From Georgenia subflava (lineage in GTDB: Bacteria; Actinomycetota; Actinomycetes; Actinomycetales; Actinomycetaceae): 64,000 nt of DNA. Of the stretch, positions 27,426 through 35,652 are shown piece after piece; position 1 is the stretch's first letter, and the number at the start of each line of letters is the position of its first letter. Location of the stretch: the NCBI RefSeq assembly GCF_009193155.1, contig NZ_VUKD01000001.1, positions 620,001 to 684,000 of the forward strand, in the 5' to 3' direction. Under the pieces are notes generated by a model that saw only the letters and a program-made list of their open reading frames with translations, was not told the origin of the DNA and searched no databases. The position numbers and the translations under genes are program-made.

Positions 27426-28580
27426 TCAGCGACCCAGGACGTGCTCCGCCGGCTCGACGCCGCCGGCGAACCGGGCGAGCGAGAACGTCGCCACGTCGTC
27501 GTCCACCGCGCGGCCCTCGGCGAGGTCGGCCAGCACGTCGCCCATCAGCGCAGAGAACTTGAACCCCTCGCCGGAGTCCCCGCACGCCAGGACCACCCCG
27601 CCGGGCAGCCGGTCGATGACGAACCGCCCGTCCGGTGACAGCGTCCAGGAGCAGACCTGCGCGCCGAGCGGGCTGGGTTCCAGGGCCGTCAGGTCGCGGC
27701 GGACCCGGGCGAGGACGCGGTCGGTGAGAGCGGGGTCGGGCGTGCGGTCCTCGTCGCCGGGCTCCAGGTCGCGCACGGCGTGGTCCATGCCGATCTTGTA
27801 GCCCTGCCCGGGCGTCGGCATGGCGTACATGGCGGGCTCGTCCTGCCCGTCCCGCCCGGGCCGCGGCCCGTCGAAGAGGCACGCGAGGTGATCGGTCGAG
27901 CCCGGGTCGGTGGGGTCGCCCACGTGATCCACCTGCTCCAGCCGAGGCCGCAGCGGTAGCTCGACGCCGACGGAGCGCAGCAGCGGCCCGGCGCCCGGTC
28001 CCGGGGCGAGGACGACGGCGTCCCCGCGCAGCACCCGTCCGTCCGCGCACACCACCTGCGGCCCGGCGGCGGTCGTGCGCACCTCGCTCGCGACGGGCCC
28101 CACGAGGACCTCGGCGCCGGCGCCGGTGAGCAGGCCGGCCTGGGCACGCAGGGCTTCCTCCGCCAGCACCGGGCCGGCGTCGGGCTGCCAGACCGCGGCG
28201 CGCCCGTCGGGCCGCAGCCCCGGGAAGTACCGGCCGACGTCGTCGGGCTCGACGACCTCGTACGGCACCCCCTCGGCGTCGAACGCCGCCGTCACCGCCG
28301 GCAGCGAGACGTCGTCGCGCCAGAGCAGGCCCCGGCGCAGGAAGACCTCCGTGCCGCTGCGTGCGGCCAGCCGCTCCATCGCCTCGACGCCGCGGCGCGC
28401 CAGGCGGACCCGCACGGCGTCGGGGTGGGTCAGCCGCCACAGCCGGGTCTGTCCGGACGAGGAGGACAGCGGGCTCGCGAGCCCGTAGCGGTCCACGAGG
28501 ACGACGTCGTGCCCGCGGCGGGCGAGCTCGGCCGCCGCCGGAAGTCCCCAGGCACCGGCTCCGATCACGATGCAACGCAT
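27426..28580 (-). CDS. FAD-dependent amine oxidase, monomeric sarcosine oxidase/MTOX-like
   Basis: A 384-residue DAO-family flavoprotein. Rossmann motif VIGAGAWGLPAAAELARRGHDVVLVD at the N-terminus; SSGQTRLWRL follows as in MSOX. The covalent-flavin cysteine of the family appears in QVCSWTLSPDGRFVID, and GDSGEGFKFSALMGDVLADL closes the FAD site. Likely oxidises an N-methyl amino acid to release formaldehyde and H2O2; substrate unknown. A small gene ends 28 nt upstream on the same strand. Confidence 0.88.
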   Translation of the reverse strand: MRCIVIGAGAWGLPAAAELARRGHDVVLVDRYGLASPLSSSSGQTRLWRLTHPDAVRVRLARRGVEAMERLAARSGTEVFLRRGLLWRDDVSLPAVTAAFDAEGVPYEVVEPDDVGRYFPGLRPDGRAAVWQPDAGPVLAEEALRAQAGLLTGAGAEVLVGPVASEVRTTAAGPQVVCADGRVLRGDAVVLAPGPGAGPLLRSVGVELPLRPRLEQVDHVGDPTDPGSTDHLACLFDGPRPGRDGQDEPAMYAMPTPGQGYKIGMDHAVRDLEPGDEDRTPDPALTDRVLARVRRDLTALEPSPLGAQVCSWTLSPDGRFVIDRLPGGVVLACGDSGEGFKFSALMGDVLADLAEGRAVDDDVATFSLARFAGGVEPAEHVLGR

Positions 28581-28608
28581 ACCGGCGATGCTAAGGCCGG
28601 GCGGCCGG

Positions 28609-29061
28609 TCAGTCGGTGAGCGTCAGCTCCGCCCAGGTCCGCAGCAGCGGCCGCAGGTCGTCGTCGTCGAGCCGTACCTGCTCGGCCTCGACGAGGTCGG
28701 GGTTGCGCTCGTCGAAGGTCTCGTCGCTGACGATCCGGTGCAGGAGCTCGCGCACCTCGTTCTCCGGGGCGAGGTAGACCTCGGACTCCCGCTGCGCCGC
28801 CGCGTCGACCCGGACGAACGCCCACCACCCGTCGGGGAACACGGTCGGACCGGGCCGGGCGAAGTACCACGACACGGTCCAGCCGGGCCCGTCGGTCACC
28901 GAGACGCGGATGCGCCGGTGCCGGCCGGAGCGGCTCAGGGCCTCGACGACGTCCTCGTCGTCGGCGTCCCAGGTCACGTCCGCGCCGGCCAGGTAGGACG
29001 TGACGACGTCGCGCCCGCGAACGTAGAGGTCCTCCGGTGCAGCGATCCGCTCCGCGTCCAT
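28609..29061 (-). CDS. conserved acidic protein of unknown function
   Basis: A 150-residue soluble protein (MDAERIAAPEDLYVRGRDVV), rich in Asp and Glu, with no membrane segment or known motif. Hydrophobic core strands such as GWTVSWYFARPGPTVFPDGWWAFVRV suggest a compact fold. It is upstream of the FAD oxidase on the same strand and divergent from a sirtuin. I do not recognise the family. Confidence 0.6.
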   Translation of the reverse strand: MDAERIAAPEDLYVRGRDVVTSYLAGADVTWDADDEDVVEALSRSGRHRRIRVSVTDGPGWTVSWYFARPGPTVFPDGWWAFVRVDAAAQRESEVYLAPENEVRELLHRIVSDETFDERNPDLVEAEQVRLDDDDLRPLLRTWAELTLTD

Positions 29062-29135
29062 GACCAGACGGTAGGACCACCTGGCGCCGGCCGCCTCACG
29101 GCACGCCGGAGGCTGCGCCGTCGTAGCCTGGCCGC

Positions 29136-30134
29136 ATGAGCAGCGCCGACGATCCGCCGGACCGGCCGGGGCACGGGCATGGGCACGGCCACCACACCGT
29201 CGCCGAGCTGTTCCCGCGTACGCACGCGGACGCGCCGCCGCGGTTCGTCATCAAGCCCGCACCCGTCCCGCCGCCGACGACGGACCACCCGCCCGACCCC
29301 GAGGACGTCGACGCCGCACTGGCACCGGTCGTCGCCTCGCTGGCCGGGCGCCGGCTGGCGGTCCTGACCGGGGCGGGACTGTCCACGGACTCCGGCATCC
29401 CCGACTACCGCTCCCCCGGCGCGCCGCCGCGGCACCCGATGACCCACCAGCAGTTCGTCTCCTCGGCAGCGTTCCGTCGCCACTACTGGGCACGCAACCA
29501 CCTGGGCTGGCGCCACCTGCACGCCGCGCGCCCGAACGCCGGCCACGTCGCGCTGGCCGCCATGGAGGACGCCGACCTGCTCACGGGCCTGATCACGCAG
29601 AACATCGACCTGCTCCATCTGCGGGCAGGGTCGCGTACGGTCGTCCACCTCCACGGTCGCTACGACACGGTGGTGTGCCTGAGCTGCGGGAAGACCGTCT
29701 CCCGCGAGGAGCACGACGCCGTCCTGGTGGCGCTCAACCCGCACTTCGGGCGGTTCGAGGGCGTGGCCGACCTCGAGGTCGCCCCGGACGCCGACGTCGT
29801 GCTGGAGTCGACCGCCGACTTCGAGGTGGCGGACTGCTCGCGCTGCGGCGGCATCCTCAAGCCGGACGTCGTCTTCTTCGGCGACAACACCCCGCGCCAC
29901 CGCGTGGAGGCGGCGTACGCCCTGGTCGACGACGCCGACGCCCTGCTGGTGGCGGGCTCGTCGCTCGCGGTGATGAGCGGTCTGCGGTTCGTGCGCCGGG
30001 CGGCCAAGGCGGGCAAGCCGGTGGCGATCATCAACAGGGGCGCGACCCGCGGCGACGACCTCGCGACGGTGCGCCTCCACGCCGGCACCACCACCGCCCT
30101 GCCGCTGCTCGCCGCCGCTCTGACCGCCCCATAG
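29136..30134 (+). CDS. Sir2-family NAD-dependent deacylase with His-rich N-terminal extension
   Basis: A 332-residue sirtuin. The first 65 residues are an extension with GHGHGHGHH and a proline-rich stretch, not present in the paralog at 15211. The catalytic core has GAGLSTDSGIPDYRS, TQNIDLLH, VHLHGRYD (catalytic His), zinc cysteines CLSCG and CSRCGG, and LKPDVVFFGDN. The polyhistidine stretch could bind a metal or act as an interaction tag; no data decide this. Confidence 0.92.
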   Translation: MSSADDPPDRPGHGHGHGHHTVAELFPRTHADAPPRFVIKPAPVPPPTTDHPPDPEDVDAALAPVVASLAGRRLAVLTGAGLSTDSGIPDYRSPGAPPRHPMTHQQFVSSAAFRRHYWARNHLGWRHLHAARPNAGHVALAAMEDADLLTGLITQNIDLLHLRAGSRTVVHLHGRYDTVVCLSCGKTVSREEHDAVLVALNPHFGRFEGVADLEVAPDADVVLESTADFEVADCSRCGGILKPDVVFFGDNTPRHRVEAAYALVDDADALLVAGSSLAVMSGLRFVRRAAKAGKPVAIINRGATRGDDLATVRLHAGTTTALPLLAAALTAP

Positions 30135-30163
30135 CCGCCGCCCTCGGTTCCGCGGCCGACGTC

Positions 30164-30202
30164 GGTGAGGATTCGGTGCCGCATCTGCACCGAATCCTCA
30201 CC
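30164..30202. repeat. 39-bp palindromic repeat family, copy 3 (perfect)
   Basis: GGTGAGGATTCGGTGC (30164-30179), 7-nt loop, GCACCGAATCCTCACC (30187-30202): 16-bp perfect arms. It lies between the convergent sirtuin and P450 genes. Confidence 0.9.
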
Positions 30203-30236
30203 ACTACACGTGCCGGGCCGCGGAGGTCATGGAGCG

Positions 30237-30295
30237 GGCGCCTCCGGTCCCTGACTGGAGGCGCCAGCCGTCTCCGGCCCCTGACCGGAGGCGCC
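30237..30295. terminator. hairpins between the sirtuin and P450 genes
   Basis: GGCGCCTCC (30237-30245) pairs with GGAGGCGCC (30257-30265); a second similar unit with CTCCGG/CCGGAG follows at about 30272-30290. They flank the P450 stop and probably terminate it. Confidence 0.65.
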
Positions 30296-30300
30296 GTCCG

Positions 30301-31455
30301 TCAGCGGATACGGAGCGGCAGCACGGTGTAGCCGCTGCCGGGGTAGGCCGCGCGCGCCGGGACCGCACCCTCGGCGGGCTCGATCGCCGTCGTCGCCGCG
30401 AACAGCTCCTCGAGGATCACCCGCAGCTCAAGGCGGGCCAACGGTGCGCCCGGGCAGTAGTGGATGCCGGTGCCGTACAGGAGGTTGTCGGCCGGGTCGC
30501 GGTCGAGGCGGAACTCGTCCGGGTCGCCGAAGACGGACTCGTCGCGGTTGGCCGAGGCCCACAGCACCATGACCTTCTCCCCCGCCGGGATCTCCCGGTC
30601 GCCGATGGTCACCGGCTTCGTCGTGCGACGGCGGTTCGCGATCAGCGGCGCGTGGATGCGCAGGATCTCGTCGGTGGCGTGCTCGAGCACGGCCGGGTTC
30701 TCCCGCAGCTGCTGCTGGACCTCGGGGTGGGTGGCCAGGTACTCGGCGATGATCCCGACGCTGGCGGCGATGGTGCCGAGCTCGCCCACCGTCCAGTTGC
30801 GGACGATGGAGACGATCTCCTCGTCGGTGAGCGGGCGGCCGTCGACCGTCTCGGTCAGCAGCTCGGTGGTCGCGTCCTGCGGGGCGTCCGCGCCGGCGGC
30901 CCGACGGACGTCGAGCTGGTCGCGGATGTAGCCGTCGAACTCCAGGGCGACGGCGGACATGGCGGCCCGGTCCAGCGCGAGCGTCGCGCGGTGGTTCTTC
31001 TTCGTCCACTCGCGCAGCGGCTCGCGCAGGCTCTCCGGCCACCCCATGAAGGCGCACTGGACGTGGTTCGCGAAGGGCTCGGCGAGCTCGGCCATGAACT
31101 CGGCCTCGCCGGTGCGGGGCAGCTGCGCCACCAGTGCCGCGGCGATCGCCCGGCAGGCCGGCTCGAACGCGGCCATCTTCTCCGGTGTGTAGTAGCGGTC
31201 GACGATCTGGCGGAACACGGTATGGGTGGGCGGGTCCATGCCGTTGGGCACGGACAGGTGCGCGGAGACCTCGTTGGAGTACGTCTCGTGGTCCTGCAGG
31301 ATCGCCAAGGTGTCCGCGTGCCCGAACACCGTCCAGTTGCCGTAGGCGCTGTGCGCGACCGGGCACTTCCCGCGCATCTCGTCGTACGCGGCGATCTGGT
31401 CGCCCTGCACCTCGCCGGAGCGCGGGTCCCAGTCGATGCGTTCGTCCACGGTCAT
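30301..31455 (-). CDS. cytochrome P450 with unusual I-helix
   Basis: A 384-residue soluble bacterial P450. The ExxR motif is in DEILRIH, and the haem-binding motif is YGTGIHYCPG with Tyr in place of the usual Phe. The I-helix, normally AGxDT or AGxET for O2 activation, reads VGELGTIAA, lacking the acid-alcohol pair at its usual place. PERF-like region is DEFRLDRDPADN. No ferredoxin or reductase gene is adjacent. Substrate unknown. Confidence 0.9.
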   Translation of the reverse strand: MTVDERIDWDPRSGEVQGDQIAAYDEMRGKCPVAHSAYGNWTVFGHADTLAILQDHETYSNEVSAHLSVPNGMDPPTHTVFRQIVDRYYTPEKMAAFEPACRAIAAALVAQLPRTGEAEFMAELAEPFANHVQCAFMGWPESLREPLREWTKKNHRATLALDRAAMSAVALEFDGYIRDQLDVRRAAGADAPQDATTELLTETVDGRPLTDEEIVSIVRNWTVGELGTIAASVGIIAEYLATHPEVQQQLRENPAVLEHATDEILRIHAPLIANRRRTTKPVTIGDREIPAGEKVMVLWASANRDESVFGDPDEFRLDRDPADNLLYGTGIHYCPGAPLARLELRVILEELFAATTAIEPAEGAVPARAAYPGSGYTVLPLRIR

Positions 31456-31580
31456 GGCTCCCCCTGACGGGCGTCACCGCCCCCGTTCGTTCGCTGACTC
31501 CTCGACCATAGCCCCGCCGTCGGGGGCCACCGGCCGCGTCCGAGGTGATGTCCGCCGCGCCGCAAACCGCCCGGACCCCC

Positions 31581-31847
31581 TCATTCCGCGACGAACCCGG
31601 ACAGCCCCTCGGGCTCCTCGTCGTGCACCTCCACGCGGGTGACCTCCGCGTGCCGCGGGCCCTGGTGCAGCCAGGCGATCAGCGCGTCGACGGCGACGTC
31701 GTCGCCCTCGACGACCGCCTCGACCGTGCCGTCGTCGAGGTTGCGGACGCGTCCGCCCACGCCGAGGCGGCCGGCCTGCACCTCGCAGGCATAACGGAAG
31801 CCCACGCCCTGCACCCGGCCGTGGACCACCACGCGACGGCGGATCAT
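31581..31847 (-). CDS. acyP: acylphosphatase
   Basis: An 88-residue protein of usual size that hydrolyses carboxyl-phosphate bonds. The catalytic Arg is in HGRVQGVGFRYACEV and the catalytic Asn in VRNLDDGTVEA. ATG at 31847 chosen; a GTG two codons earlier is possible. It follows tadA by 26 nt on the same strand. Confidence 0.95.
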   Translation of the reverse strand: MIRRRVVVHGRVQGVGFRYACEVQAGRLGVGGRVRNLDDGTVEAVVEGDDVAVDALIAWLHQGPRHAEVTRVEVHDEEPEGLSGFVAE

Positions 31848-31873
31848 GGTCACAGTGTGCCGCCGGGCCCCGG

Positions 31874-32362
31874 TCAGCGCAGGTCGGTGAAGAAGTCGCG
31901 CAGCAGCGCCGCGCACTCGGCCTCGCGCACCCCGGCGAGCACCTCGACCCGGTGGTTGAGCCGGGCGTCGCGGACCACGTCGCGCACCGACCCGGTCGCG
32001 CCGGCCTTGGGGTCCCACGCGCCGAGCACCACCCGGTCGACCCGGGCGAGGACGGCCGCCCCAGCGCACATGGTGCACGGCTCCAGGGTCACCACGAGCG
32101 TGCAGCCGGACAGCCGCCAGCTGCCCAGCGCCGCCGACGCCTCCCGCAGGGCGAGGATCTCGGCGTGCGCGGTGGGGTCGCCGTCGGCCTCGCGGCGGTT
32201 GCGACCCCGCCCGAGCACCTCGCCGGCCGGGCCCAGGACGACGGCGCCGATCGGCACGTCGCCGTCGCCGACCGCCTCGCGGGCGAGGTCCAGCGCCACG
32301 CCCATGGCGCCGGCGAGCGCGGCGTCGGAGGGCGGTGCGGGCGCCCCGCTGGCGGCGGTCAT
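31874..32362 (-). CDS. tadA: tRNA adenosine(34) deaminase
   Basis: A 162-residue cytidine-deaminase-fold enzyme making inosine at the wobble position of tRNA-Arg(ACG). Zinc site: His-Ala-Glu in DPTAHAEILAL and PCTMCAGA; the substrate region RRREADGDPT and WDPKAGATGS agree with TadA. The start at ATG 32362 avoids a longer frame that reads the upstream tandem repeats. Confidence 0.93.
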   Translation of the reverse strand: MTAASGAPAPPSDAALAGAMGVALDLAREAVGDGDVPIGAVVLGPAGEVLGRGRNRREADGDPTAHAEILALREASAALGSWRLSGCTLVVTLEPCTMCAGAAVLARVDRVVLGAWDPKAGATGSVRDVVRDARLNHRVEVLAGVREAECAALLRDFFTDLR

Positions 32363-32389
32363 GCCCCCATGATGTCGCAGGCGTGCGAC

Positions 32390-32575
32390 CTGGCCGCCAC
32401 CCGGCCGCACAGGTCGGGAGTCCGCCGGGCACGGGTTGCCCGCCCGGCCGCACCGGCCGGGAGCCCACCCGGCGCGGGTTGCCCGCCCGGCCGCACTGGT
32501 CAGGAGTCCGCCGGGCACGGGTTGCCCGCCCCGCCGCACTGGTCGGGAGTACGCCGGGCGCGGCGTGCGCCCGGT
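32390..32575. repeat. 43-bp tandem repeat array between tadA and upp
   Basis: About 4.5 head-to-tail units of exactly 43 bp, with register points at 32430, 32473, 32516 and 32559. Each unit contains GGGCACGGGTTGCCCGCCC and CCGCACTGGTCGGGAG with small changes. It fills the divergent promoter region of tadA (minus) and upp (plus). Confidence 0.9.
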
Positions 32576-32660
32576 CGCGTACGGGTCCCCACGGCGGCAG
32601 CGAACGGGTGCCGCAGGGCAGCCTCGCTGACGCGCGGACCAGGGACGGTAGTTTGGGCGC

Positions 32661-33299
32661 ATGCGCCTGCACGTCGCGGACCACCCGCTGATCGCCCACA
32701 AGCTCACCGTCCTGCGCGACGAGCGCACGGAGTCCCCCACCTTCCGGCTCCTGGTCGACGAGCTCGTCACCCTGCTGGCCTACGAGGCGACCCGCGACGT
32801 CCGGGTCGAGCAGGTGGAGGTCACCACCCCGGTCGCGGAGACCGTCGGCACGCACCTGGCGTCCCCGCGGCCGCTCGTGGTGCCGATCCTGCGGGCCGGC
32901 CTGGGCATGCTCGAGGGGATGACCCGGCTGCTGCCCACCGCCGAGGTCGGCTTCCTCGGGATGCAGCGCGACGAGCAGACCCTCGAGGCGATCACTTACG
33001 CCAACCGGCTGCCCGACGACCTCTCCGGCCGGCAGTGCTACGTGCTCGACCCGATGCTGGCCACGGGCCACACCCTCATCGCGGCGATCAACTTCCTGCT
33101 GGAGAAGGGCGCGCGCGACGTCACCGCCATCTGCCTGCTCGCCGCCCCCGAGGGGCTGCGCACCCTCGACGAGGCCATCGGGGACCGCGGCGACGTGACG
33201 ATCGTGACCGCGGCCGTGGACGAGCGGCTCAACGAGCACTCCTACATCGTCCCCGGGCTGGGCGACGCCGGGGACCGCCTCTACGGCGTCGTCGACTGA
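32661..33299 (+). CDS. upp: uracil phosphoribosyltransferase
   Basis: A 212-residue salvage enzyme making UMP from uracil and PRPP. Typical features: [15 protein letters not shown], the PRPP loop [11 protein letters not shown], and the uracil-binding [12 protein letters not shown] end. It would use uracil imported by the permease at 11294. Confidence 0.97.
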   Translation: MRLHVADHPLIAHKLTVLRDERTESPTFRLLVDELVTLLAYEATRDVRVEQVEVTTPVAETVGTHLASPRPLVVPILRAGLGMLEGMTRLLPTAEVGFLGMQRDEQTLEAITYANRLPDDLSGRQCYVLDPMLATGHTLIAAINFLLEKGARDVTAICLLAAPEGLRTLDEAIGDRGDVTIVTAAVDERLNEHSYIVPGLGDAGDRLYGVVD

Positions 33300-33413
33300 C
33301 CAGCGCCGGGCACGACCCCGGCGCCTCCCCGCGCGCCACCGCGGCCGCCTGCCGCTCCCCGTCCGCGGTGGTACCGGCGAAGCCCGGGCGCCGCGGCGGC
33401 CCGGGCACGCTGC

Positions 33414-33452
33414 GGTGAGGATTCGGTGCGGAATCCGCACCGAAACCTCACC
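33414..33452. repeat. 39-bp palindromic repeat family, copy 4
   Basis: GGTGAGGATTCGGTGC (33414-33429), 7-nt loop, GCACCGAAACCTCACC (33437-33452): one mismatch in 16-bp arms. It lies between the convergent upp and metZ-type genes. Confidence 0.9.
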
Positions 33453-33490
33453 ATCATCCAGTCCGGGAGCGCGGACGGGGCGGCACCGCG

Positions 33491-34813
33491 CTACGGCGCG
33501 ACCGACTGCCGCGCCCGGGCGTGCGTGGCGCGGAACACCTGCAGCGCGCCGTCGAGGTCCTCGCGCAGGTCCTCGACGTCCTCGAGCCCGACGGACAGCC
33601 GCACGGTGGTCGGCGCGATGCCGAGGGCGTCGCGCGTGGCCGGGGCGACCCGCCGGTGCGTCGTCGTCGCCGGGTGCGTGACCATCGACTTGGCGTCCCC
33701 GAGGTTGTTGGAGATGTCGATGACCCGCAGGGCGTCGAGGAAGGCGAACGTGCGGTCCACGTCCGCGCGCGCGGCGACGTCGGCGCTCGAGGAGGCTGCG
33801 CCGTCGAGCGTGAACGTGACGATCGTGCCGCCGCCGGACATCTGCGCCCTGGCCAGGTCGTGCTGGGGGTGCGAGGCGAGGAACGGGTAGCGCACCGACG
33901 CCACCCCGGGCCGGTCCTCGAGCCAGGCGGCCAGCTCGAGCGCCGCCGCGTTCTGGGCGCGGACGCGCAGCGGCATCGTCTCCAGCCCCTTGGCGAGCAC
34001 CCAGGCGTTGAACGGCGCCAGGGTGGGTCCGGTGGTGCGCATCAACGACTGCAGCGGCCCGCGCACGTACTCGCGGGTGCCGAGCACGGCCCCGCCCATC
34101 ACGCGGCCCTGGCCGTCGATGTGCTTGGTCGCCGAGTAGACGACGACGTCGGCCCCGAGCTCGAGGGGCTTCTGCAGCACCGGGGTGGCGAAGACGTTGT
34201 CGAGGATGACGACGGCGCCAGCGGCGTGGGCGAGCCGGGCGATCGCGGGCACGTCCAGGACGTCCTGCATGGGGTTCGACGGCGACTCGAGGAAGACGAC
34301 GTCGGCGGGCGTCGCCAGCGCGGCGGCCCACTGGTCGAGGTCGGTGCCCGTGACGTAGTCGGTGCGCACGCCCCAGCGGGCCAGCACGTCGTCGAGGACC
34401 ACCAGGGTGGACCCGAAGAGCTCGCGGGCGGACACGATGCGCGAGCCGGAGCGCACCAGCGCGGCGATCGCGGTGAAGACGGCGGACATGCCGGTCGCGG
34501 TGGCGTAGCAGTCCTCGGCCCCCTCGATCAGGGCGAGGCGCTCCTCGAAGGTCGTGACGGTCGGGTTGGTGTAGCGCGAGTAGGTGTAGCGCTCGATGTC
34601 CTCGGCGAAGGCGGCCTCGGCCTCTGCGGCGTGGTCGTAGACGAATCCCTGCGTCAGGTACAGGGCCTCCGAGGTCTCCTGGAAGGCGCTGCGGTACTGC
34701 CCGCCGCGCACCGCGAGCGTGGCGGCGCGCAGGCCGGCAGGGTCGGTCGCCGGTCGCGGGAGGTCCGGCGGACAGTACGGTAGGTCGGTCGGACAGCCAG
34801 GCAGCTCGGACAT
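33491..34813 (-). CDS. metZ: O-succinylhomoserine sulfhydrylase-type PLP enzyme
   Basis: A 440-residue Cys/Met-metabolism PLP enzyme. The PLP lysine is in YSATKHIDGQGRVMGG, a sequence typical of MetZ; YTYSRYTNPTVTTFEERLALIEGAE and PLQSLMRTTGPTLAPFNAWVL fit too. It makes homocysteine from activated homoserine and sulfide. The start at 34813 has GGAGGAG ahead; an ATG at 34828 lies inside the riboswitch stem. Expression should fall when S-adenosylmethionine is plentiful. O-acetylhomoserine as substrate cannot be excluded. Confidence 0.92.
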   Translation of the reverse strand: MSELPGCPTDLPYCPPDLPRPATDPAGLRAATLAVRGGQYRSAFQETSEALYLTQGFVYDHAAEAEAAFAEDIERYTYSRYTNPTVTTFEERLALIEGAEDCYATATGMSAVFTAIAALVRSGSRIVSARELFGSTLVVLDDVLARWGVRTDYVTGTDLDQWAAALATPADVVFLESPSNPMQDVLDVPAIARLAHAAGAVVILDNVFATPVLQKPLELGADVVVYSATKHIDGQGRVMGGAVLGTREYVRGPLQSLMRTTGPTLAPFNAWVLAKGLETMPLRVRAQNAAALELAAWLEDRPGVASVRYPFLASHPQHDLARAQMSGGGTIVTFTLDGAASSSADVAARADVDRTFAFLDALRVIDISNNLGDAKSMVTHPATTTHRRVAPATRDALGIAPTTVRLSVGLEDVEDLREDLDGALQVFRATHARARQSVAP

Positions 34814-34824
34814 GGTGCGCTCCT

Positions 34825-34901
34825 CCATCGGTCCTGGCGGTAGCACCCGTACCGGGTTGCTGCGGCGTCGCCGGGCCAGGTCCCTCGGCCGCTCTGGATG
34901 G
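34825..34901 (-). promoter_or_regulatory. S-adenosylmethionine riboswitch (SAM-I/S-box type)
   Basis: Read on the minus strand the leader has ATCCAGAGCGGCCGAGGGAC, CTGGCCC, then CAGCAACC and GGGTGCTACCGCC, the ordered core of the S-box aptamer. CCATC (34901-34897) and GATGG (34829-34825) can close P1, and the 3' strand of P1 abuts the GGAGGAG ribosome binding site of metZ. This suggests control of translation start, not only transcription. Class SAM-IV is a less likely alternative. Confidence 0.85.
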
Positions 34902-35050
34902 TTCGCCCGATCGTGGTCCGTCACCCCGCCCCCGGTCCAGGCTTCCCCGGATCCTGAGACCCGGGCCGAGGCATCGTCCGCGGAGTGGGACGACGGCACG
35001 GAGCCGCCCCGGCTCCGGCCAGGGTGACCGGGCGCCGGTAGGGTCGGCCC

Positions 35051-35500
35051 ATGGCCGTGGTGGACGTGCGCGTCGAGGCGCTGATCGGCCGACCGGTCGA
35101 CGAGGTGGCCGGCTTTGCCGGGGACCCCAGCCATGCACCGGAGTGGTACGCCAACATCAGCAGCGTCCGGTGGCGCACCGAGCCGCCGGTCCGGGTCGGC
35201 TCCCGGATGGACTTCGTGGCCCACTTCCTCGGTCGGCGGCTGGCCTACACGTACGAGGTGGTCGAGCTGGTCGCGGGGCAGCGACTCGTGATGCGCACCG
35301 CCCAGGGCCCGTTCCCCATGGAGACGACCTACACCTGGACGCCGGCGGGCGACGGCACGCGGATGAGCCTGCGCAACACCGGCCGGCCGGCAGGGTTCGC
35401 CAGGCTCGCGGCACCGGTCGTCGAGGCCGCGATGCGCCGCGCCACCACCAAGGACCTCGCCCGGCTCAAGGCGCTGCTGGAGCGAGGCACGCGGCGTTAG
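35051..35500 (+). CDS. SRPBCC (START-like) family protein
   Basis: A 149-residue single-domain protein of the polyketide cyclase/START-like fold: DVRVEALIGRPVDEVAGFAGDPSHAPEWY at the start, LAYTYEVVELVAGQRLVMRT in the middle and a C-terminal long helix (MRRATTKDLARLKALLE). Such domains bind hydrophobic ligands. Function unknown; not clearly linked to neighbours. Confidence 0.82.
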   Translation: MAVVDVRVEALIGRPVDEVAGFAGDPSHAPEWYANISSVRWRTEPPVRVGSRMDFVAHFLGRRLAYTYEVVELVAGQRLVMRTAQGPFPMETTYTWTPAGDGTRMSLRNTGRPAGFARLAAPVVEAAMRRATTKDLARLKALLERGTRR

Positions 35501-35520
35501 GTGCGTGCCCGCCCCGACGC

Positions 35521-35636
35521 CGTCGGTCGGGGCGGTCGCCGAGGTCGCCCGTCCCGACGAGGTGCGGGCCCACCGGCACGTCGGTCGGGGCGGTCGCCGA
35601 GTCGCCCCGCCCGGACGAGGCGCACGGCCCGCCGGC
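35521..35636. repeat. 58-bp tandem duplication
   Basis: CGTCGGTCGGGGCGGTCGCC occurs at 35521 and at 35579 and the following about 38 bp are also similar. It fills the gap between convergent SRPBCC and prepilin peptidase genes. Confidence 0.75.
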
Positions 35637-35652
35637 GGTCGCGGTTGCCGGA

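Noticed and set aside
32390-32575. 43-bp array as a CRISPR
   Set aside because: Units are directly adjacent with no unique spacers, and no cas genes are nearby.
31581-35138. Single giant minus-strand ORF across acyP, tadA, upp and metZ
   Set aside because: It is a chance open frame. Separate genes with motifs and ribosome binding sites explain the region, and upp lies on the other strand.
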